Assembly (NCBI GenBank): GCA_025927795.1
Contig: JAICKT010000058.1
Coordinates: 1-15,172, forward strand
DNA length: 15,172 bases
Source: Parafilimonas sp.
GTDB taxonomy: Bacteria; Bacteroidota; Bacteroidia; Chitinophagales; Chitinophagaceae
Reading direction: 5' to 3'
Both the position numbers and the translations under genes were made by a program. Positions 1 to 7,538 of this stretch are shown here, piece after piece; the first letter of the stretch is position 1; every line of letters starts with the position of its first letter. Under the pieces are notes generated by a model, which was given only the letters and a program-made list of their open reading frames with translations, was not told where the DNA came from and searched no databases.

Positions 1-1
1 C

Positions 2-166
2 ACATATAAAGAGATACTGGCATTAACAGCACAACAAACTTTATCGAAAAAAAATATCGATGTATTTACAAATGCAGTTCGTGAAAGAATCAAGCCTTAC
101 AATATTGCAGGCTTGTTAGAGCCGTCTTCAAAAAATATGTATCACCATACTATAGCAGAATTGTGA
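2..166 (+). CDS. 3' end of an unidentified gene (54 C-terminal residues)
   Basis: A reading frame is open from the first bases of the window and stops at TGA 164-166, giving 54 residues that end in HHTIAEL. The composition looks like ordinary soluble protein (mixed charged and hydrophobic residues, with an amphipathic stretch KEILALTAQQTLSKKN), not translated noncoding DNA. The start lies outside the window. It converges on the leftward gene ending at 199, with only 32 bp between the stops. A 5-bp inverted repeat (TGATT 164-168, AATCA 177-181) sits there but has no T-run, so I do not call it a terminator. I do not recognise the family. A chance open frame of this length is possible in AT-rich DNA, though the frame is the only plausible coding content here. 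Confidence 0.5.
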   Translation, partial: TYKEILALTAQQTLSKKNIDVFTNAVRERIKPYNIAGLLEPSSKNMYHHTIAEL

Positions 167-198
167 TTATATATTGAATCATCTTCTTTTCAGGCCCT

Positions 199-3100
199 TT
201 ATTTTGCTGCTTTATTTTTTTGTATTTGCCGTTTCAAAGCATTTCTAAAATTATCCGTTGAAACTTTACGCGTGTTATACTGCTGCATGTATGTTTTGTG
301 TTGTTCAAAAGGATAAGCTGTTTTTCCTGTGTAAGGATATGAAGGCATGTTATGAAAAGGCAATGGTGCCACAGTTTGTCCATAAGCTGTATTCAAATCG
401 CCATCTTTTACCCAGCCTTCACTGTAAATAAGGAAATCCCGTTTCCATCCTTTTTGTAACGATGGCAAACCGGAAGCATCAAAATCAATACTTATTTCAT
501 CGCCGCCATCTGCAATTATATATTCATCATCTGCCTGCTGCAACAATGGCAATACATCTCCATAACGTGTGTAATCTCCTGTAAGGTCTCTCCATTTTTG
601 TCCCTGTGATACATTGTAGTAATCGAACCAATGGGGACCATAAGGTCCACCTTTTGTGTACATGGCCGAATAACCTCTGTATGCAAGATTTGCATTTGTC
701 ATAGTAAGATTATGCATTTCTACAGGTGCTTTTGATAAACGGTTTGAAAAAAATATTTCATCCCAATACACCTGCATATTTGTTTGAATTCTTATGCGCC
801 TGTCGTTCTTTGTAAGAAATTTATTTGAAAGATTTACTATTACCATTTTATCCTTTCCCATAGGAAAACCAATGTTTGGAATCACTGTTTTCCAATTTCC
901 ATTTTTATCTATTACCTGTAACGAAGGTGGTTGCTGTTTGTATTTGTCAGACTGTGCTATAGAGGTATTGATGCTTGCATCAGCAGGAAATGTCCATCCT
1001 CTTAAAAAAAGATAAAGGCTATCACTAACAGCTTTATCACCCAAATCTAAAATTAAATCATGGTCTTCTGCAAGTCCCTGGTATTTGCCTAAATTAAAAT
1101 TGGATATGTATTGAAAATCGTATGCTTTTATTTTATCCAGCACATTATCATCATTACCATCAACAGCAGTAACCGGATAATATTTGTTTGCTGTTGCGTA
1201 TATTTTTTCACCAGGATATGGTGGAGCCACAAAACGTTCATCAGCAAAAACATTAACACTATCAGGATGGTCTATAGCAATGAGTTCGGCTTTATCAAAA
1301 TAAACAGCTTCCCATAATTCTTCGGTTATTTTAATTGAGTATTTATTATCCTTTGGTTGCAAGCTTTCACCCGGTATAAGCAAGTACTCTTTTGAAGGAT
1401 CAGGAAATGCATAAGTAGTATCAGTTCCATTTATGGCTAAAGGCATGCCGAGTGCGCTTCGCCACATCATGTCTTTTATAAATTCATATTTTTTACCATT
1501 CCACGCAAACAAAAACGGGCAAGAGCCTTTGAGCATTTGTTCCTCTATTATTCTTTCGCTGGCAGATGGATCCCTGATGTATTGCGGGGTGCCGTTTGGC
1601 CATATTATCCGTACTGCATCAAGTGAAGTACGTGTGCCTACACCAAAAGTTGTAATAGATCTTTTAATTGTTTTAACCTGGTATAAATTTCCAGCTTTCA
1701 ACTCTACCTGTGCACCAATACCCAGCCTGTTATTTTTATTATTGCCATAAGAAAGACCGGTTAATTGCACCTGCATATAATAGTTCAAATTGCCAATATC
1801 ATTTCTTATTAATTGAACACCTCCGGGACCTGCTAAAAAAATATCATCATCTCCATCTGCGTTAAAATCTGCAATAGCAATATTTGTAGCCTGAACAGAT
1901 GTTTGCGGTAATAAATTTGAAACATCGCTAAAACCTTTCGTGCTGTCGTTGTGAAATAATTTTACGCCGTTTGAAGAGCCATTGGTTATTCCAACAACAA
2001 TCAAGTCCATGCGGCCATCATTGTCATAATCAAAAAATGCTGCATCATAAACTTTCACGTTTCGCAGGGCATTGGTAATTTTTTTTGATGAAGGATCAAC
2101 ACTAAAATGATTGCCATTAATATTCTTCAGCAAATAATTCTGTTCAGAGCTTCCGGCGATAAACAAATCGGGCATGCCATCATTATTGTAATCGGCAAAA
2201 GCAACAGTTTTGCCATTATACTTTATATTTTTAAGCCCTGCTGAATAAGTAACATTTGTAAACTTTGAATGGCGGTTATTATTCAGCAGGGTTGTACTTT
2301 TTGTATCACTTGCCGCAATTATATCCAGGTCACCATCCTGATCGTAATCGCTAAAATCCATATTATTTGAACCGGCGATGGCAAGACCCATAGCATTTGC
2401 CTGTTCTGTAAAAGTGCCGTTGCTATTGTTGCGAAAAAATTTGTTTCCACTTGTACTTGATGCATATAAATCAAGATCGCCGTCCTGGTCAAAATCAGCA
2501 AACAGCATCTTTTGCACGTTTACAGGAATGCTTAACCCAATATTATTTTTTTGATACATAAAACTACCATCTCCATTATTCTTATACAGCAGAATTCCTT
2601 TTGTTGTTGCTATAAAAAGATCCGGGTAGCCATCATTATCATAATCAATGAATGCTGCGTCCTGATCGCCCGGAACATGATCCATTCCACCGGAAACGGC
2701 AACCTCCTGGAAACTACCAATCTTGCTCGATAATAAATGGCATTTTTGTTTTCCGGCTATTATGCTGCTGGTATATAAAAACATTTCGCCTGCATCAGTA
2801 TAATCAGTCACAGCAATTACTGCGTGGGTCGCTTTGTTCGAATTTTGAAATTCCAACCCGATGGCTTTTGTAGCATCCACAAATTTTTCATTTGTAAAAT
2901 ATGCCTTTCGTGTATTTATGCCTTTGTTTCGAATTTCACCAGTGGCAAATTCTGCATAGCCAACAGGTAACTTCGGTCCTTCAAGTGCGGCCAGCGCCTC
3001 TACATACACACCGGTCAATTCAAATAAATTATGAAAACGGTCTGAATAAATCTTAGCTTTTGAAAAGTCATTGCTGCGAAGTGATTGAACAAGCTGGTTG

Positions 3101-3756
3101 TAAGACGCACTTAGTGCAGGAGAAAAAGCAGGAGCAATTTTCTTAACTGACTGTAAATAAAAAATTGCTGAATCTGCTTTGTTACTACGGACAAGTGCCT
3201 CAGCTAAACTTAAACGAAGTACAATATTTGAAGGTGCAATAGAAAGTGCTTTTAGTAAATAATTTTTTTGAAGAGAATAATTCTCCGTGGCATCAAGGCT
3301 TGCTAATGTATAGTAAGCAAAAACGCTTTTACGATTTCTTTTAAGGATTTCATTTAACTGGGTAATTGCTTTTTGATTTTCTTTTTTTCGAATATAAGCT
3401 GTTGCCAAAATCGCTCTTACTTCAGTATTATTCGCGTTTAATTTTAATCCGCCCAGGGCTGTGCTTTCAGCTTTAGAATAATTTTTTTCTGATAAATACA
3501 AAAGAGCAAGATCTCTGTAATTTAAAATTTGTTCGGGATCTGTTTTTATGGCTTTTACAAATGCAATTTCTGCTTCATCAATTTGGTTGTTTTTCAAATA
3601 TTGGTATGCAAGCATTCGTAGAGGTACTTTGTTGTTTTGCGGAAATACATCGGTACAGATAAACACCAGAACAATACTTATGGCTAATATTTTCCAAAAA
3701 ATATCTGAGATGAAAAAATTAAATTTTAGAATTGATAACCTAAATAATTTATGCAT
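199..3756 (-). CDS. Exported TPR / FG-GAP (VCBS) / ASPIC-UnbV protein, copy B
   Basis: 1185 residues. Residues 1-21 are basic and mixed. A hydrophobic segment at about 22-36 (ILAISIVLVFIC) is a signal peptide or anchor; Cys34 could be a lipid-attachment site, but V-F-I-C is a poor lipobox. TPR-like helices cover about 46-240. Six DxDxDG-type calcium loops follow at 371-379 (DYDNDGYPD), 421-429, 470-478, 522-530, 576-584 and 630-638, as expected for a beta-propeller of FG-GAP/VCBS repeats. The ASPIC/UnbV domain is at about 676-727 (GIGAQVELKAG through VRIIWPNGTP). Residues 742-1185, beginning GSCPFLFAWNG, match no domain I can name. It is the tandem paralogue of 3880-7296, lies 123 bp downstream of it on the same strand, and may be co-transcribed. 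Function is unknown; a surface or periplasmic calcium-stabilised scaffold or binding protein is an inference. The ATG at 3756 is the only Met start before residue 48 that includes the export signal. Confidence 0.9.
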   Translation of the reverse strand: MHKLFRLSILKFNFFISDIFWKILAISIVLVFICTDVFPQNNKVPLRMLAYQYLKNNQIDEAEIAFVKAIKTDPEQILNYRDLALLYLSEKNYSKAESTALGGLKLNANNTEVRAILATAYIRKKENQKAITQLNEILKRNRKSVFAYYTLASLDATENYSLQKNYLLKALSIAPSNIVLRLSLAEALVRSNKADSAIFYLQSVKKIAPAFSPALSASYNQLVQSLRSNDFSKAKIYSDRFHNLFELTGVYVEALAALEGPKLPVGYAEFATGEIRNKGINTRKAYFTNEKFVDATKAIGLEFQNSNKATHAVIAVTDYTDAGEMFLYTSSIIAGKQKCHLLSSKIGSFQEVAVSGGMDHVPGDQDAAFIDYDNDGYPDLFIATTKGILLYKNNGDGSFMYQKNNIGLSIPVNVQKMLFADFDQDGDLDLYASSTSGNKFFRNNSNGTFTEQANAMGLAIAGSNNMDFSDYDQDGDLDIIAASDTKSTTLLNNNRHSKFTNVTYSAGLKNIKYNGKTVAFADYNNDGMPDLFIAGSSEQNYLLKNINGNHFSVDPSSKKITNALRNVKVYDAAFFDYDNDGRMDLIVVGITNGSSNGVKLFHNDSTKGFSDVSNLLPQTSVQATNIAIADFNADGDDDIFLAGPGGVQLIRNDIGNLNYYMQVQLTGLSYGNNKNNRLGIGAQVELKAGNLYQVKTIKRSITTFGVGTRTSLDAVRIIWPNGTPQYIRDPSASERIIEEQMLKGSCPFLFAWNGKKYEFIKDMMWRSALGMPLAINGTDTTYAFPDPSKEYLLIPGESLQPKDNKYSIKITEELWEAVYFDKAELIAIDHPDSVNVFADERFVAPPYPGEKIYATANKYYPVTAVDGNDDNVLDKIKAYDFQYISNFNLGKYQGLAEDHDLILDLGDKAVSDSLYLFLRGWTFPADASINTSIAQSDKYKQQPPSLQVIDKNGNWKTVIPNIGFPMGKDKMVIVNLSNKFLTKNDRRIRIQTNMQVYWDEIFFSNRLSKAPVEMHNLTMTNANLAYRGYSAMYTKGGPYGPHWFDYYNVSQGQKWRDLTGDYTRYGDVLPLLQQADDEYIIADGGDEISIDFDASGLPSLQKGWKRDFLIYSEGWVKDGDLNTAYGQTVAPLPFHNMPSYPYTGKTAYPFEQHKTYMQQYNTRKVSTDNFRNALKRQIQKNKAAK
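798..852. repeat. 55-bp block identical to 4461-4515
   Basis: These 55 bases are identical to 4461-4515 in the paralogous gene. They encode the matched segment around KMVIVNLSNKFLTKND in the C-terminal region. All synonymous positions agree, whereas flanking sequence differs at several third positions. This fits recent gene conversion or very recent shared origin of the patch. Confidence 0.8.
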
Positions 3757-3806
3757 TGCAATAGTTTAATTTATTCAATGTGTACGACAAGCAGAGCGTT
3801 ACAATA

Positions 3807-3831
3807 TTAAGTTTTCGTTAGAAAAACTTAA
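3807..3831 (-). other. AT-rich stem-loop between the tandem paralogues
   Basis: A perfect 9-bp inverted repeat, TTAAGTTTT (3807-3815) and AAAACTTAA (3823-3831), with a 7-base loop. It lies in the 123-bp gap between the two leftward genes, 51 bp upstream of the start of the 199-3756 gene. There is no T-run after it in the leftward direction, so a processing or attenuation hairpin is more likely than an intrinsic terminator. The function is inferred only from position. Confidence 0.4.
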
Positions 3832-3875
3832 AGATAATGCCAGGTAATTTGTAATTATTTAACCACTTATTTTTT

Positions 3876-3894
3876 AGTGCTACTTTTTAGCACT
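3876..3894 (-). other. Stem-loop overlapping the stop codon of the upstream paralogue
   Basis: A perfect 7-bp inverted repeat, AGTGCTA (3876-3882) and TAGCACT (3888-3894), with loop CTTTT. On the leftward transcript it contains the last codons and TAG stop (Ser-Ala-Lys-Lys-stop) of the 3880-7296 gene. The bases after it are A-rich rather than U-rich, so it is not a typical intrinsic terminator. It could protect the 3' end or reduce read-through to the next gene. Confidence 0.4.
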
Positions 3895-6800
3895 CAATGT
3901 ATTTTTAAAGTTATCTGTGTTAATCAGCCTTGTATTATACTGTTGCTGATATTGTTTATGTTTTACATCTGAAGGATAAATTACATTGCTACGATAAGGA
4001 TAAGAAGGCATATTATGAAAAGGCAGTGGTGTTACGGTTTGTCCGTAAGCCGTATTCAAGTCTCCGTCTTTAACCCAGCCTTCGCTATAAATAATAAAAT
4101 CACGTTTCCAGCCTTTTTGTAATGCAGGCAAATGTTGCGCATCAAAATCTATGGTTATCTCATCACCACCATCTGCAATAATATATTCATCATCTGCCTG
4201 CTGCAATAATGGTAATACGTTTCCATAGCGCGTATAATAACCTGTAAGGTCTCTCCATTTTTGCCCGTTGCTTACGTTATAATAATCAAACCAGTGCGGA
4301 CCAAAAGGTCCGCCTTTTCTATAAGAAGCTGAATAACCTCTGTAAGCAAGACTGGCATTTACCATTGTAAGATTATGCTTATTCACAGGTGCTTTTATAA
4401 GGTTGTTTGCAAAAAATATTTCATCCCAATAAATCTGCATGTTGGTTTGTATTCTAATGTGCCTGTCGTTCTTTGTAAGAAATTTATTTGAAAGATTTAC
4501 TATTACCATTTTATCTTTTCCCATCGGGAATCCAATATTATTAATTACTGTTTGCCATTCACCTTTTTTATTCATCACCTGCAGCGAAGGCGGCATTTGT
4601 TTGTATTTGTCAGACTGTGCTATAGATGTATTAATGCTCGCATCTGCCGGAAAAGTCCATCCTCTTAAAAATAAATAAAGGCTATCGCTTTCAGCTTTAT
4701 TGCCTAAGTCTAAAACCAAATCATGGTCTTCTGCAAGCCCCTGATATTTTCCTAAATTAAAATTAGAGATGTATTGAAAATCGTAAGATTGAATTTTAGA
4801 AAGCACATCGTTTCCGTTTCCATCAACAGCAGTAACCGGATAATATTTATTTGCTGTTGCATATATTTTTTCACCCGGATAAGGTGGTGCTACAAAACGT
4901 TCATCGGTATATACATTTATAGAGTCAGGATGATCTACTGCTACTAATGCTGCTTTATCAAAATAAACAGCTTCCCATAATTCTTCTGTTATCTTAATGG
5001 TGTACTTTCCATTTTTTGGCTGCAATTTTTCGCCGGGTATAAGCAGGTATTCTTTAGAAGGACCACTAAAAGCATAAGTAGTATCGTTACCATGTATGGC
5101 CAATGGCATGCCTAAAGCACTCCTCCACATCATATCTTTTAAAAATTCAAACTGTCTGCCATTCCATGTAAATAAAAACGGGCAGGAGCCTTTTAATTTT
5201 TCTTCTTCAATTAATTTTTGTCTTCTGGAAGGATCGCTGATAAATTGTGGTGTGCCGTTTGGCCAAATAACACGTACAGCATCGAGCGAATCGCGCATGC
5301 CTACACCAAAATTCGTTAAAGACCTTCTTACTGTTTTAAGTTGATATAAATCGCCAGACTTTAATTCAACCTGTGCCCCGATGCCAAGTTTATTGTTTTT
5401 ATTATTACCATAAGAAAGGCCGTTAAGTTGTACCTGCAAGTTGTGATGTAAACTTCCCCCATCATTTCTTATAAAGTAAATACCATGGGGCCCGGTGAGA
5501 AATATGTCATCATCTCCATCTAAATTAAAATCAGCTATCGCTATATGATTTGCTTGCGTTAATGTTGCAGGAAGCATGCTTGAAACATCACTAAATCCTT
5601 TCGTTGTATCGTTATGAAATAGTTGTACGCCTTTTGTATTTCCGTTTGCACTTACACCTGCAACTAAAATATCTTCGTGTCCATCATTATCAAAATCAAT
5701 AAAAGCTGCATCATATACGTTTATATCTTTTAATGAATTCGAAAACAGTTTAGATGCAGGATCAACAGCATACCCGTGATTGCCTTCATTTTTAAGTAAG
5801 AACGAATTTTTTCCACCACCTCCTGCAATAAATAAATCGGGCATGCCATCGTTGTTATAATCTCCAAAAGCAATTGCGCTGCCGTTGTATTCAGTATTTT
5901 GAAGTTTTAAAGAGTCAGTAATATTTTCAAATTTCGAATGCCGGTTATTATTAAAGAACTGAATTGAGCCATTCGTTAGTAAAGTTGCAATATCTAAATC
6001 ACCATCAAAATCCCAGTCTCCAAAATCCATAGCTTTTGTTCCTATAGGGCTTGAAGTGAGATTCATCATTTTAGCTTCTTCGCTAAAAGTTCCATCATTG
6101 TTGTTGCGAAAAAATTTATTTACACCTTTGCACGCAATATATAAATCAAGGTCACCATCCTGATCAAAATCGGCAATTAAAATTTTATTGCCATCGGTAA
6201 TATTATTTAATCCAATATCTTTTTTGATTCTTGAAAAAGTACCATCTCCATGATTTTTATATACAATAATGCCTTTGGTAGTAGATATAAAAAGATCCTG
6301 GTAACCGTCGTTATCATAATCAGCAAACGCAGCATCTAATTCTTCTGCTTCATGATGAATGCCCGCCGAAGATGAAACATCTCTAAAATTTCCCATATCT
6401 CTTGCAAAAAAATAATGCTTTGAAGAAGATGCTCCTGCTGTAAGGAAACTTACATATATATACATATTGCCGGTGCCGTCATCATCTGCAAGTGCTAAAA
6501 CTGATTGAGTGGCATTTAAATTCGGCAGTGTTAATCCAAGGCTTGCTGATGCATCTGTAAATTTTATATCACTTAAAGAAACGTTTTTATTTATTTGATT
6601 ATCTACCTGGCTAAACCGGCTATCAGTAAACTCAGAATAACCCGCCGGTAACATTGGTCTGTCTATATCGTTAAGGCTATTAGCATAATCTTTTGTAACC
6701 TCGAGCAGCTTACCAAATCTGCCGATATAATAAACAGCTTTGGGCGCCTGATTGCTTTGCAACAAGGCGGCTATTTTTTTATAAACTGTATCTGTAATTA

Positions 6801-7296
6801 AAGAAAATTCAGGTGTTATTTTTTTTATACTTTGTATATAAAAGAGCGAGGAATCGGCTTTTCCCTCCTTTGCAAGTAATTCGGTCAATTGCAAACGGAC
6901 TATTATATTGGAAGGACTAATATCCAGCACTTTTAACAGATAAGATTTTTGATCAGTACTATCCGCATTTGCCTCAGCCAATCTTGCCAGCTTATAATAA
7001 GCAGCAGTATTTTTAGGATCAAGTTTTAATATATTCTGCAGTTCATTTATAGCATCTTCTTTACTGCCTTTTTTAATATATGTTTCAGACAAGATAAGTT
7101 TAAGATCAATGTTTTTTGGCTGAATTTTCAATCCGGTCTGCGCTTGTTTTTCTGCATCATCATAATTGGCTTCAGATAAATAAAGCAGCGATAAATCAAT
7201 ATAATTTAAAAGATTGTCCGGATTTATTTTAATAGCTTTTTTAAATGCTGCTTCTGCTTCATCCAATTTATTTTCCACTAAATAAGAAATAGCCAT
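3880..7296 (-). CDS. TPR / FG-GAP (VCBS) / ASPIC-UnbV protein, copy A (5' end displaced by a frameshift)
   Basis: The intact frame gives 1138 residues from ATG 7296. It starts directly in the first TPR (AISYLVENKLDEAEAAFKKA), the point equivalent to residue 48 of the paralogue, so the true gene is longer. TPRs run to about residue 190. They are followed by FG-GAP loops (DYDNDGYQD, DFDQDGDLD, DWDFDGDLD, DYNNDGMPD, DFDNDGHED, DFNLDGDDD), an ASPIC/UnbV domain (GIGAQVELKSGDLYQ through VRVIWPNGTPQ) and the long conserved C-terminal region beginning GSCPFLFTWNG. By eye the C-terminal region is about nine-tenths identical to the paralogue and the TPR part only about half. The missing export signal is encoded just upstream, one base out of frame (7297-7417). 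As written, the protein would lack a signal peptide and stay cytoplasmic. It is divergent from the 7539 gene. Molecular function is unknown. Confidence 0.88.
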   Translation of the reverse strand: MAISYLVENKLDEAEAAFKKAIKINPDNLLNYIDLSLLYLSEANYDDAEKQAQTGLKIQPKNIDLKLILSETYIKKGSKEDAINELQNILKLDPKNTAAYYKLARLAEANADSTDQKSYLLKVLDISPSNIIVRLQLTELLAKEGKADSSLFYIQSIKKITPEFSLITDTVYKKIAALLQSNQAPKAVYYIGRFGKLLEVTKDYANSLNDIDRPMLPAGYSEFTDSRFSQVDNQINKNVSLSDIKFTDASASLGLTLPNLNATQSVLALADDDGTGNMYIYVSFLTAGASSSKHYFFARDMGNFRDVSSSAGIHHEAEELDAAFADYDNDGYQDLFISTTKGIIVYKNHGDGTFSRIKKDIGLNNITDGNKILIADFDQDGDLDLYIACKGVNKFFRNNNDGTFSEEAKMMNLTSSPIGTKAMDFGDWDFDGDLDIATLLTNGSIQFFNNNRHSKFENITDSLKLQNTEYNGSAIAFGDYNNDGMPDLFIAGGGGKNSFLLKNEGNHGYAVDPASKLFSNSLKDINVYDAAFIDFDNDGHEDILVAGVSANGNTKGVQLFHNDTTKGFSDVSSMLPATLTQANHIAIADFNLDGDDDIFLTGPHGIYFIRNDGGSLHHNLQVQLNGLSYGNNKNNKLGIGAQVELKSGDLYQLKTVRRSLTNFGVGMRDSLDAVRVIWPNGTPQFISDPSRRQKLIEEEKLKGSCPFLFTWNGRQFEFLKDMMWRSALGMPLAIHGNDTTYAFSGPSKEYLLIPGEKLQPKNGKYTIKITEELWEAVYFDKAALVAVDHPDSINVYTDERFVAPPYPGEKIYATANKYYPVTAVDGNGNDVLSKIQSYDFQYISNFNLGKYQGLAEDHDLVLDLGNKAESDSLYLFLRGWTFPADASINTSIAQSDKYKQMPPSLQVMNKKGEWQTVINNIGFPMGKDKMVIVNLSNKFLTKNDRHIRIQTNMQIYWDEIFFANNLIKAPVNKHNLTMVNASLAYRGYSASYRKGGPFGPHWFDYYNVSNGQKWRDLTGYYTRYGNVLPLLQQADDEYIIADGGDEITIDFDAQHLPALQKGWKRDFIIYSEGWVKDGDLNTAYGQTVTPLPFHNMPSYPYRSNVIYPSDVKHKQYQQQYNTRLINTDNFKNTLSAKK
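4461..4515. repeat. 55-bp block identical to 798-852
   Basis: Partner of the block at 798-852. It is the longest exact match I found between the tandem paralogues. Shorter exact matches of about 25-35 bp occur elsewhere in the C-terminal regions, for example around AGCTTCCCATAATTCTTC. Confidence 0.8.
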
Positions 7297-7417
7297 AGTT
7301 CTTGGGTCACTATTGTTTTCTGCATTTTCTGTTTTGGTTTTACAAGCCGTAGATATTATTGTTAGTAAAACAAATATTATTGCATAGCAGGGAATAAATG
7401 CAGTTTTTTTTTAGCAT
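7297..7417 (-). other. Lipoprotein signal peptide coding sequence of copy A, shifted one base out of frame
   Basis: Reading leftward, the 3880-7296 frame stays open upstream of its first ATG to TAA 7411-7413. It encodes a hydrophobic segment AIIFVLLTIISTAC followed by KTKTENAENNSDPRT: a classic signal peptide, a near-lipobox S-T-A-C and a polar linker. No start codon lies in that frame. An ATG at 7415-7417 is followed by CT and nine A residues (7404-7412). With eight A residues, the reading would be Met-Leu-Lys-Lys-Thr-Ala-Phe-Ile-Pro-Cys, continuing in frame into the TPR protein. The natural start is therefore almost certainly 7417, with a one-base insertion in the A-run. It could be a sequencing error, a real mutation, a phase-variable tract, or corrected by slippage. 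Confidence 0.75.
7404..7412 (-). repeat. A9 homopolymer at codons 2-5 of copy A
   Basis: Nine consecutive T on the given strand, A9 in the sense direction of the leftward gene, directly after ATG-CT. Runs of this length are prone to replication and transcription slippage and to base-calling errors. Here the run length decides whether the signal peptide is joined to the protein. Confidence 0.7.
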
Positions 7418-7448
7418 AGCCGGAAGACAAATTTTTAATAGCGGTGAA

Positions 7449-7462
7449 GATAATTAATTATC
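7449..7462. promoter_or_regulatory. Perfect 14-bp palindrome in the divergent intergenic region (operator candidate)
   Basis: GATAATTAATTATC is its own reverse complement. It lies between the leftward start (7417) and the rightward start (7539), about 38 bp upstream of the candidate promoter for the rightward gene. Such a site could bind a dimeric regulator controlling both directions. It is entirely A/T except for its ends, so chance is a real alternative. No regulator gene is present in the window. Confidence 0.3.
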
Positions 7463-7499
7463 ATTCTATATAGCCGTCTCCATTGTATGTTGCATTTAA

Positions 7500-7507
7500 T
7501 ATCTTTA
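7500..7507 (+). promoter_or_regulatory. Candidate Bacteroidota -7 element for the UnbV-like gene
   Basis: TATCTTTA differs from the Bacteroidota consensus TAnnTTTG only at the last base and lies 31 bp before the ATG at 7539. Upstream TTG triplets at 7483-7485 and 7490-7492 are closer than the usual -33 spacing, so the call is weak. Confidence 0.25.
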
Positions 7508-7538
7508 CCCGCAGATTAATACAAATTTTTGTTTTGAA

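Noticed and set aside
4439..4678. Open frame on the opposite strand of copy A, with a similar frame at the same place in copy B (794-1015).
   Set aside because: Both are mirror frames of the highly conserved C-terminal coding region. Their similarity follows from the sense-strand conservation.
199..7296. Possibility that the two giant genes are one broken gene or an assembly duplication.
   Set aside because: The copies differ throughout, with about half the TPR residues changed, and each has its own full domain set and stop. They are genuine diverged tandem paralogues.
7428..7435. AAAATTTG on the leftward strand as a -7 element for copy A.
   Set aside because: It would place the transcript start within a few bases of the ATG at 7417, and the match is a chance-level AT string.
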